Source of the DNA: Setoptus koraiensis
Taxonomy: Eukaryota; Arthropoda
Direction: 5' to 3'
DNA: 64,000 bases
Assembly (NCBI GenBank): GCA_048013815.1
Contig: CM106586.1
Coordinates: 7,874,001-7,938,000 of the forward strand
Made by a program: the position numbers and the translations under genes. Shown piece by piece: positions 10,201-20,551 of this stretch. Below the pieces are notes generated by a model that searched no databases, had not been told where the DNA came from, and worked only from the letters and a program-made list of their open reading frames with translations. Positions within the stretch are counted from its first letter, which is position 1. Each line of letters opens with the position of its first letter.

Positions 10201-11026
10201 TCAATTGGTTGCTCAGTTTCTCTTTGGTGTTTTTGTATGATATCTTGGTTGATGATGATTGGGTTTGCTTAGTTTTTATGATTTGCGGATCGGGCTTATC
10301 ACTTTCAATTATCGCAGTGGAACGGATTTTTTTCGGTATCTTTGGTAGAAACTTTAAGTAGTCTTGGTTTGGACTATGGCTATCTGGCTGGCTTATCTTA
10401 GCAAGCCTTTCTGATCTAGTTAGTTGCAACTGCTTCGCCTCACGATCTTCGAAAGAGATTCCTCCATCGTCATCGATTATATCAAGAAGTTTCAAGTTGG
10501 GATTTGTTATGTCGGCTGAATGAGGTTCGGCTGGTTGACTATTATCGTTTTCGTTATTGTTCAAGGCACTATCAACTTGTTCGAATATTCCTTGTTCATA
10601 AGTTTGCTGATCATAAAATTCAATATTGAGTGTATCCAGGATATCATCCTGCTCTCGAACTAATGCACTAGGAATCTGAGTTCGATTTATATCCAATCGA
10701 CGCTCGTTGAAGCTTGAAGATTCGTCTCTCATAGTAAGGCAATCAGGGTCAGCTAAGTTCGCATCAGAACCTGGGGCTGGTGATTTACGATCTTCAGCCA
10801 TCGTTGGATCATCTGGAGAATGAGGTTCCATCTTGACATTGATGCACGAATTAACTTGTGAGATCTCAGGCCCAGTCGGTTTGGCGAGGGCATGATTTAA
10901 GGACGGGCCCTCAGGTTTGATCGGATCAGGATCAATCTTCATGTTGGGATCTCTCCTTTTCAGATTTGAATGAGTTGTGGATGCATTTTGTATAATAATA
11001 AAAAATATTTCGATTGTGAGATCCAA
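7289..11026 (-). CDS. ERCC6: CSB/ERCC6 transcription-coupled repair SNF2 ATPase
   Basis: DNA-dependent ATPase that recognises stalled RNA polymerase II and starts transcription-coupled repair in the nucleus. The frame encodes 1245 residues in one exon. The more likely start is Met29 (10942, MKIDPDPIKPEG), because the residues before it are hydrophobic and unlike the family. The N-terminal ~330 residues are acidic and charged. The CSB-specific lead-in LDQLHTIDGKFKIPEEIW precedes the SNF2 core: motif I DEMGLGKT (410-417), motif II DEGH, motif III SGSPIQNN, the helicase-C part VLLFSQSKQML and motif VI QARERAWRIGQ. The C-terminus (NELLEFFKNKFNP to FWRLKSEFR) matches the CSB winged-helix/ubiquitin-binding end. 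It is divergent to the glycosyltransferase gene. Confidence 0.96.
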   Translation of the reverse strand: MDLTIEIFFIIIQNASTTHSNLKRRDPNMKIDPDPIKPEGPSLNHALAKPTGPEISQVNSCINVKMEPHSPDDPTMAEDRKSPAPGSDANLADPDCLTMRDESSSFNERRLDINRTQIPSALVREQDDILDTLNIEFYDQQTYEQGIFEQVDSALNNNENDNSQPAEPHSADITNPNLKLLDIIDDDGGISFEDREAKQLQLTRSERLAKISQPDSHSPNQDYLKFLPKIPKKIRSTAIIESDKPDPQIIKTKQTQSSSTKISYKNTKEKLSNQLSRKRSRDSSPEDKQELDHNDINSDEDVNIYSDETSSEHDVAECPKSKSKKRLVDDGDYKCYQRRMKEFAKHKAQLRLDNILPDGTEIKKLDQLHTIDGKFKIPEEIWNNLYEYQQTGVRWLWELHQLGAGGIIGDEMGLGKTIQVIAFLSALRNSVIPSYRKDYEQLGPVVLVCPATVMHQWLMEFRKWWPPFRVAILHSTGSFSGKRKLLVENMNRTRGILITSYQGAVIYQDALHAFDWHYAILDEGHKIRNPDAQVTLACKRFRTPHRIIMSGSPIQNNLKELWSVFDYIYPGKLGTLPVFMEHFAIPITQGGYANATDVQLQVAYKCACVLRDAIKPYLLRRTKTEVKDRLKLPERSEQVLFCKLTPHQRKMYQAYLDSPAVKDIRNGSCKIFVGLIQLRKICNHPDLFDSTECELASQNDPIEFEKNKTLHYGYYKKSGKMMVVDALLRLWKKQNQKVLLFSQSKQMLKILKMHLENRQYSFLIMDGGTPIGSRQILVDKFNRLPEIFIFLLTTRVGGIGVNLTGANRIIIFDPDWNPSTDMQARERAWRIGQQRQVTIYRLITAGTIEEKIYHRQVFKLYLTNRILKDTKQKRFFKTNDLHELFTLSDNDKNIETNALFDEDLQISAPKTGSDKRIKKRKIETTSSERIELSQDQITQMRERVKQLSKMIADKYSGEGQSGVKTHVAEQSQVTKVDLKPSTSTMLEKIDKSKKIRVDYLVKQDMYRVDKDRIDDKKDLTDSQKDDYILQRLFKKSDIQGALHHDKIESDSGADYKIVESEAHKVAMDAIKALKASRRACLGASSGIPNWTGRNGQISVENSLTKFRQRTKVSTTGGSNSSQGSLLSAIKKRNSMNPVRLNPGNRPNADVFGDDEDSDDDTGGNFSEFNSSDPEFRVDEMADEIRTFISFRAAKDGEAETNELLEFFKNKFNPSKTPIFKSLLHKLCDFSRRNNSGFWRLKSEFR

Positions 11027-11377
11027 TAAGAAAACAGATCAAATGTGGTTTATATTACCAAGGGTCCAGCTGAGAAAGAGTAAACAAATATCTTTTTTCT
11101 TTGCTGTGCACTATTCCCAAGAAAAAGAAAAAAAAACTTGCCATCAGCCAAAAGCAAAACAAATGCGAACACGTCTCAAAAGCACACACAGAGTTGTTTC
11201 CCAACTCTCTGCTCACACCTTGTTACATTTCATTCGATTTGTGATACAGCATTGCACAGAACTCCTAACTGGTTCATCAAGAATGAAATCAAACATGTGT
11301 GAATTCGAAACGAAAATCTAATGGAGTCCAACAGTATTATGTATCCCAGATAGCTCATATCCAATCGGTTTCAAATC
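11027..11377. promoter_or_regulatory. divergent promoter region ERCC6 / B4GalT
   Basis: 351 bases between two head-to-head genes, or about 435 if ERCC6 starts at 10942. It presumably holds both promoters. No TATA box stands out and no other gene is seen. Confidence 0.45.
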
Positions 11378-12499
11378 ATGTTTATATCAATCAAATACTT
11401 GAAGAGATTATGGTTGGAGTATGGATTCTGCTTGGGTTTATTTGGCCTAATATTTGTACATTTGGCACTTCTGATGCCGCCTAATGATCCAAAGATCGTA
11501 CAGTATGACACTTTTCAAGACTTTGCTTTAGATTTATCAAATTGCTCATCAAATGAGCATGAAAGCGTGAAATCATCCAAAAATAACGTCTATCAAATGA
11601 ATGGCGACCATTTATCTCTAACAATCAGACCGCCTATATGTCCTATCGATGAAGAACGTCTTAATCGTTTCACTTTGGATGGCATAAAACATAGATTGAA
11701 TTTTGGACATGTTGAAAGAGGCGGCCGCTTCAGACCCAAAGGCTGTCGTCCTTTGCAGAAAACAGCCATTATAATTCCATTCAGAAACAGAGAGGATCAA
11801 CTTGAAAAATTCACCTCGCACATGCATCAATTTTTACCTAGTCAAATGATTGATTACACCATTTACGTTGTTGAACAAAACGACTCTAGACCGTTCAATC
11901 GAGCTAAACTGTTCAACATCGGCTACTTAGAGTCTTTGAAACTGCAACCAGATATCTGTTGTTTTATTTTCCATGACGTCGATCTCCTTCCCATTGACCA
12001 AAGAAATCTATACATGTGTTCATCGAGGCCCCGTCATATGAGCTCACAGGTAAATACTTTTAGATTTAACCTACTCTATCAAGAACTATTCGGCGGTGTT
12101 GTTGCAATCTCCAAGTCACAATACAAACAAGTTGGTGGATTTGCCAATAGCTTTTATGGCTGGGGTGGTGAAGATGATGATATGTTTAGACGTATCATCA
12201 AACACAATCTAACTCTTTGTAGAGCACCATCTTGGATTTCCATGTATACTATGATGCGACACACCAAGGATAAACCAAATCCATCAAGGTAATGTATTTG
12301 TTTTAGCATTAGTGGAGTTTCTACTTGATGATTATGTATTACACTTCTAACGATCCGACATTGTCTTTATTATTATATTTTCAGATGGGACCTCCTACGA
12401 CACAGTTCCGATGATGACAACTTTGCTAGTACAAAATATACCGTATTTAGAATTTCAAGTGAACCACTGTACACTTTGATCTCAATTGAGAGTAACTGA
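11378..12499 (+). CDS. beta-1,4-galactosyltransferase family, probably a beta-1,4-GalNAc transferase
   Basis: Type II Golgi glycosyltransferase (GT7). Exon 1 is 11378-12288 and exon 2 is 12385-12499. The intron begins GTAATG and ends TTTTCAG and splits an Arg codon. The product is 341 residues with a membrane anchor at about 14-33. Seen motifs: IIIPFRNRE, the metal-binding FHDVDLLP (DVD 200-202), FGGVVAISK, YGWGGEDDD (acceptor and catalytic loop) and MMRH (Met292 and His295, matching the Mn ligands Met344 and His347 of B4GALT1). The residue before FGGV is Leu237. In mammalian B4GALT1 this site is Tyr289, and changing it to Leu is known to allow GalNAc transfer. The donor is therefore inferred to be UDP-GalNAc. 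Confidence 0.9.
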
Positions 12500-12860
12500 T
12501 AGCCAATGTGTTTTCAATTAAATCTCTAGTAGTAGCGCCACGACATAATTTGTGGCAACATTATTTAAGGCGACTAAATGAACTCAAGACACAAACGTTG
12601 TGATACACGATATCAGAATGATGATGAGTTTATATGGTCATGATGTAGTTTAATATACATATAGATAGAAAATTTTAATGTCATGATATATAAAGGGCAT
12701 TGATGAGTATTTACGTCGGGGAAGATTTAAAAAAATGATCGCTCCAAGAATTAAAGTTATAAAATTTACAATATTTGGTCAGTGTCACACCAACTCAATG
12801 TCATGCCTATAGTTGTAGTAGTGATGCATCTAGCAAAGTCATAAGATTGTTTCAAAACAA
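12500..12860. other. convergent 3' intergenic region
   Basis: 361 bases between the stop of the glycosyltransferase and the stop of the histone gene on the other strand. AT-rich 3'UTR-like sequence with no gene. Confidence 0.5.
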
Positions 12861-13295
12861 TCACATCTCGGACACATCCGCCCTGCCTCTTATGTATTTG
12901 ACCAATCTTACATCCTCTGGTCTGATAGTAACTCTCTTTGCATGTATGGCCACTCTATTTGTATCTTCAAATATAGCAACCATGTAAGCCTCGGCAGCTT
13001 CTTGTAAAGCCTCGAGAGCATTCATCTGCCACCTGCACATCCTATTAGGGCCGAGACATTCTAGAGCGATTTCTCTTACGAGCCTTGCAAAAGGGGCTAG
13101 AGCAATGAGCTTATTCGTGTTCTTCTGATAATAGGTAATTTCACGGAGAGCAACAGTTCCTGGTCGATATCTTCTTTTCTTTCTGGTACCATCATATGTG
13201 AGTACCTTCTTTTTTGATATTCTCTTTCCTTTAGATTGCGGTGTCAATGGTGCAGACGTACCGCTGGAGTTCACCATTTGTTGTGTCCTGACCAT
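12861..13295 (-). CDS. centromeric histone H3 variant (CENP-A/CID-like)
   Basis: Histone-fold protein of 144 residues predicted to replace H3 in centromeric nucleosomes. The H3 fold is clear: [55 protein letters not shown] and KYIRG. Features of CENP-A rather than canonical H3: the tail lacks the ARTKQTARKS/K9/K27 pattern; loop 1 (about 79-89) is three residues longer than in H3; and Trp89 precedes the alpha-2 run ([15 protein letters not shown]), as in human CENP-A. The gene is solitary and intronless. It is head-to-head with ATP5F1B, about 540 bases apart. Centromere identity is inferred from sequence only. Confidence 0.85.
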   Translation of the reverse strand: MVRTQQMVNSSGTSAPLTPQSKGKRISKKKVLTYDGTRKKRRYRPGTVALREITYYQKNTNKLIALAPFARLVREIALECLGPNRMCRWQMNALEALQEAAEAYMVAIFEDTNRVAIHAKRVTIRPEDVRLVKYIRGRADVSEM

Positions 13296-13836
13296 TCTAT
13301 TGTCGATAAGTTAATTGCAATCTAAGAAGAATTGATGTAATTTGTACGGTCTTTCATGTGAGAGTGATGACAAAAACAAAAATGTATAGAAACAATGTAA
13401 ATAATCACATTGTGCCGACGAATGCGAGTGGCCGAAAACCGTTTGAAAGTTGCGTTCGCACGAGTGTGTGCGTGCGTGAGCGAGTAAATGAGCGGTACAT
13501 CTTTCTCGAGGGGAGATGTTGGGAGAATGCCCTCCCATATGATTGAGCATTGTTCGAATCAAGCGCTTCTATAAATCCATGGCCTACACGCATGCGTTTG
13601 TAATGTCCTTGCTTATTAAGAAAAGGTGGTATATAAAAGAAATATCATAGGCGTCCATGTGTGATAGCAAAAATTCTACACAAAAGTAGTAGTGTTACAA
13701 TAATTCGATAGGGCATCCATTTAAATTATATTACATAATAATTATTATACAACCATTGGATACTTATCTCACATATTTAATTAACTAACCAATACCACCA
13801 TCATTATATATCAGCTGAGCTCAAGACTAATAGAAC
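13296..13836. promoter_or_regulatory. divergent promoter region CENP-A-like / ATP5F1B
   Basis: 541 bases between head-to-head genes. A TATAAAA at 13632-13638 faces ATP5F1B. The stretch 13749-13836 (ACAACCATTGGA to ATCAGCTGAGCTCAAG) is the part reproduced upstream of the chimeric exonuclease at 4798-4887. No other gene is seen. Confidence 0.6.
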
Positions 13837-15508
<1,672 letters not shown>

Positions 15509-16780
15509 ATAAACACCTAAACCCGCAATTAATTTCAGATATATAGAATTGGTTCAGCTATCATTACAATTCATATAAAGTTAAAGCTAGTTATTAAAGT
15601 TGATCACCGATAAAAAGAGAGCAATCTATTCTGCCTCATTTTATATCTCTATCTGAATTTTGCCATATGTATATTCATTCAAGATTTACCCTGAGTAAAC
15701 AAATTCTTCATCAAAAGAGATTACAAATTTGAGATATCCAACTTTTTATGAACTGTATATAATTTTCACTTTTACCTTACCTATTGGTGCACACCAACTG
15801 TTGAAATGGGGAGAGTCCAGGCTTGTGAGTTCAATGGTAATAAATTAGCATGCTATGGCGGGGCACGTCAACAAGGTACTATCAGTGTAGTGGCCAAAAC
15901 TGTGGTTTGTAAGTCAGAGAATCCACCTAAATAATCACATCATTACATTGCCTCCATCTTTTTTGATGCTTGCCGTGGACTCTGAGCATCGTCATTAGTA
16001 GGATTTTTTTTATCCCTAGCGAGTGTGTACTCGCAACCTGTTAACAGCATTCTATCAAATAATAGAATGACAGATCCCTTATCTAGTTAGAAATGACAAA
16101 CTCCCAATCTTTGACAGAAAGCTCTAAAAACAATTGTTGCCGCTGTCAATAGAAATTGGCCACGCGTTCGCTGGGAACTCTCACTAGCGAGTTGTGACAT
16201 TCAGCAGTCAGTGAATTGGCGGGTAAAATTGGTGTGGATCCCGATAATGCCAAGTAGAGAAGACCTGAATCAACAGATTTCAACTGATTTGCGACAATTG
16301 CATCAATTTGATTTGTGTTTAGTGAAAAATGATGTAGAGGTAGGAGATCTGGTCACCAGGGAGTATCGGAGCATCGAGTGAAAGGTTTGTTCTCACTTTG
16401 GTGCTTATCATCAATTAGTTTATCAGTTAATCATTTTGCTCAGTTGAAAGTTAGCGAGGTGGGAATGATTTAGAGTTATTGGAAAATCAAATGGCTTCGC
16501 ATAGTTATAGAGAAGGATACATAAGTTTAGAGATTGTATACATATCTCGTGCCAGCACCCGTCTCGGCTGATAGGCAGCTATCTATAGTCGGGGTTAGTG
16601 TAGAGTCTTGTTGGATTGAGCTAGACAATGTCGCGAGGCATCTACTAGCTACTTTACGCTATTCGCGAGCTACTGATCTATACGATTCTCCGTATACGTT
16701 CCGTGTAGAGTTGTTCGTTTACGATGCGCACAACCTTAGCACATAAAAGTTGGTGTGTTGCACTGTGTTCGTATATTGTG

Positions 16781-16832
<52 letters not shown>

Positions 16833-17654
16833 GTGTGTTAGAGCATTTCGGGCCTTTGCCTGTGATCGTATATCTGCTACTATCACGGTATAAATACACA
16901 TACTGTACTATAGAAATCGCAATCTGTGTCTCGGACCATGTCTGTTTGTCTGTGTGTGTGCCTATAACTGCTAGTTCTTGGCAGTAGTCCGTTCGTCTGT
17001 TTGTGCGTCACTAATAAGTGTGTGTGTGTGTCTGTGTATTTGTCACACTCACAAGCTATTTCTGTATGTGGTTAACAACAAGCAGCCAGCATACACTCAC
17101 ATAGAGTGAGTTGCAGCGGCCGAAAAAGAATTCAATGGTGGTCATCTGATTTTCGCTCGCTTCTTCTTCTTCATCATGAATTGTTTATAGATTATATAAT
17201 AATGCCTGATTATCAGCGCATGCTCTGTAAATAGAAATTCGTTAAAAGAAAAGAAAAAAGAAAAGAAAAATTTAACAATACCAACGATTATCCTTGATTA
17301 TCGACAAATTATTATTGACTTGTGCAGCACAGAAAAAAAAAGAAGAAAATATCTCAATTATATTACTATTATATAACGTTATTATTCTTATCTTATTTGT
17401 ATTGCCTACAAATGAACCAATCGCGTGCCTAATCATTATTGCTAATTATATTGATTTTAAATTCAACACTATCATTACATAACATTAATCATCATTAATA
17501 ATATTATCATTACTATATTACATAATAAATAATTTGCCCTTTTCCAGCATAAATCACAATTGACAACATTATTATTTCAAATAGAGAACATAATAATAAA
17601 AATAAAACAATCAATTGCATCTTTATCTGATAGAGAGATAGTTTTATCGCAACC
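15509..17654. other. 2.1-kb intergenic stretch before Scm
   Basis: The first part is the AT-rich 3'UTR of ATP5F1B. The rest should hold the promoter and 5'UTR of Scm, including a long TG microsatellite at 16777-16830 and an AT-rich, A-run-rich leader after 17200. No conserved coding stretch was recognised; the open frames across the TG run are repeat artefacts. Confidence 0.5.
16777..16830. repeat. TG dinucleotide microsatellite
   Basis: Nearly perfect TG run of about 54 bases with one C interruption. Further GTGTGT patches lie at about 16950-16963 and 17019-17035. Likely length-polymorphic. Confidence 0.9.
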
Positions 17655-20350
17655 ATGGACAACAACTATAGGCACCCGAGACCCTTCGCAACAGGCTCCA
17701 CATCTCCGTCTCGACAAGGATCCTCCGAGGTGCCCAATGGTACGACACCGATTAAGTTTTATAGATCGACCGAAATCATACCCCTACCATATCAACCAAT
17801 AGTGACACCTCAGACAAAATTCAATCAAATGCAAATAGACAAACAAAAGAAAGTACTACCCATCACGATACAGCAACGACCTCACTATGGCTTGTCCGGC
17901 AGTCCGGTCAAGCTTGGTTTTCACGAATTGCCCCGACCTGGTACAACCAGCAAATTAGACGCTGCAATCAATAATCTAAAAAATTCATCATCAAATGGAT
18001 TTTCTAGACAATCAACCTCTACCCATTCGAACGTTGGCAACTCATCAGTTGCTACCTCCAACAATACTACTGGCAATGCCGTAGTCGTCTCTCTTCAAGC
18101 ATCTCAATCTGTAGCCAACTTAATGAGTAAACCTTCTCCAGATATTTATTTCAGGAACAAACAAAGAACTTCACCTCAACGAGAAATCAAACCCTCATCT
18201 AGCAACATGACACCTGTTCGAATGGCTCCAACAAAATGGGTTCAGTTGCAGTCGAAACCCACATCAGTTGCTGAAACCACTGCAGCTAACAGTTTTATTC
18301 CTCGATCGACCCCCGTTTTCAATAAACAGCGATCATTCATAAAAATAACACCAAAGAGGAAGTACGCAGCCGAGTTGAATATGCAACCAGCTCCGGTTAA
18401 AAAAGAAGAGCCTGTGGCTGATGAGAGCGAGCAGAGCTCAAGTATTTCACTAGTCAGCAACAAATCGAATGGTCCAATGAAAAAGGATGAACCTTTGACT
18501 CTTAAGCAGGACGATAGTACAAAAACGAATGGATTAGCTTTGTCCAACTCAGATGATGGTATTCCAAAGACAAAAGAACTCCTCGATGCTGCAGATCGTG
18601 CGAGTCCGAAACTGAGATTATACCATCATCCTAGATCTTCCACCGGTACTCTCACCAAAGTGATATCGTGTCATCAGAATGAATCCCCTGCGAAGAAAAC
18701 TAAACCGACTATTGTGAACATCCCGTTCATCTGGGAAGATTATCTAAAGGCCACGGGTACTTCCGCAGCACCATCAAATTGCTTCAGACAAACTCAAGGT
18801 GATTTAGTCTGCAAATTTGAGATAGGTATGAAGCTGGAGACACGCGATCCGAGAAATCGCTCTGCATGGTGTCTCGCTACCGTAATACGCCGAGAAGGTA
18901 TTAGGATTCAACTAAGACTGGATGGCAGCGGCAACTCAAACGATTTCTGGCAATTGATAGATTCGGCCGATAATCGACCTGTTGGATCCACGAAAGGTGG
19001 TCAAGACGCCTTAGCACCTCCCGTAGGCTTTACTTCATGTTTTTCCAGCTATCCCAAATGGATTGAGAAGAGGATTGCAAAACCTGGCACTGTCCTAGCA
19101 CCAGACAATTGTTTTGAACCAGAACCAGAAAAGCCTCCAGTAAACTTATTTAAGCGTGGAATGAAACTTGAGGCTGTTGATAAGAAAAATACTTATCTAA
19201 TTTGCCCCGCTACTGTTGGAGATGTTCAAGGCTCTGAAATAAATGTAGTTTTTGATGGATGGAAAGGATCTTTTGACTACAAATGTTCTTACGACTCAAG
19301 AGATATTTTCCCTGTAGGTTGGTGCAATAGGACTGGCTATACTCTGCAGAGACCAGGAAATTGGCCTGCCATCTTGCAAATGGCTCAGAAATCCGTGGAA
19401 TCTACCCCAGATATCTCCAATAATATTTCACTAGGGGAAACTCTAGTGCATCACGAATCGAAGAAGAAAAAGATATCTTTCCAGGAACCAATTGAAGAGT
19501 TCGCACCTGATAGCTCTTGTCGACGAACAACGCCAGTTGATAAATGGAATCTCACAGATAAACAACATTCTTCGAAAAATAATGATTTGAATGACACAAA
19601 CAGAAGTACTCAGTATACTGAGCTCACTTTGTTACCTTCTGCACAACAACATAAGACGAATAAGGATTCATCTGCTAATACATTGTCTGACTCAGTTAGC
19701 GGTGCCGACATAATTGCCGCCGCTGATGTTGCCGCCACTACTACTCAGAACGGAGCTTCAAATCGACGAAAGAGGGGTAGACCGAGATGTAATTATGAGG
19801 CTAGCCAAATATCCAAGATGGAATTTTCGAATTCAGACGACCTTCTTCTAGAACATGCAAGCGATTCCTCAATGAATGTAGATGAGCAATACCTGACTAC
19901 CGAGGCTGAAGAGAGTCTATTGAGGACTAATGGACAATGCAAGGAGCAAGGCCAACTCAATGAAACAAAACTTCCAAGTGATAATCAAGGAATCAACCGC
20001 AGCAAAACTTCATCCAGAGGGATGCCAAATATTTACGAAATGGGTGTCGAGGACGTTATTCACCATATTTTGAAAAAAGACGACATACTGGCGAGACATG
20101 TAAATGTCTTCCTAGAGAATGTAAGTTAAATTAATCAATTGATCTTTACAACTTCGCCGCTTTTCAACGCCGCTTCATCAACTAATTTATGTTTATATCT
20201 TATCATAAATATTTCTACAACCAGGAAATCGATGGCAAATCTTTTATGCTCCTCAATCAAGAATGCATGTCCAAAGATCTAGGTCTAAAGCTGGGGCCGA
20301 TACTCAAAATTCGGCACTTGCAAAAAGAGCTTGTCGAAAATAAGCCCTGA
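17655..20350 (+). CDS. Scm: Sex comb on midleg (Scm) Polycomb-group protein, two exons
   Basis: Polycomb-group chromatin repressor linked to PRC1. Exon 1 is 17655-20120 and exon 2 is 20225-20350, with the intron (GTAAGT to AACCAG) between codons. The product is 863 residues. Residues 1-350 are Ser/Thr/Asn-rich. Two MBT repeats follow: the first at about 357-456 (FIWEDYLKATG, FEIGMKLETRDPRN) and the second at about 465-570 (FKRGMKLEAVDKKN, VFDGWKGSFDYKC, VGWCNRTGY). A basic RKRGRPRCNYE patch lies near 705. A C-terminal SAM domain (about 795-860) begins in exon 1 with VEDVIHHIL and is completed in exon 2 with EIDGKSFMLLNQE and LGLKLGPILKI, which confirms the splice. Two MBTs plus SAM separate it from Sfmbt and L3mbt. 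No zinc fingers are visible. Confidence 0.95.
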
Positions 20351-20551
20351 CCACAGACATATGGTTCACTCTTTGATTGATATTTGATGTATGTTCAACG
20401 ATTTCAAGCGAAGTCGTCTAGTTACAATAATAACTTAAACCCTGCATGCATGTAGCTAACAACCTTTACGAGTCAAGGATTCTGACTTAACTTTCGATTG
20501 TCTAAAATATCTTTTATTTATAAAAGGATGTTGGTCCTTATGTAGATAAAA

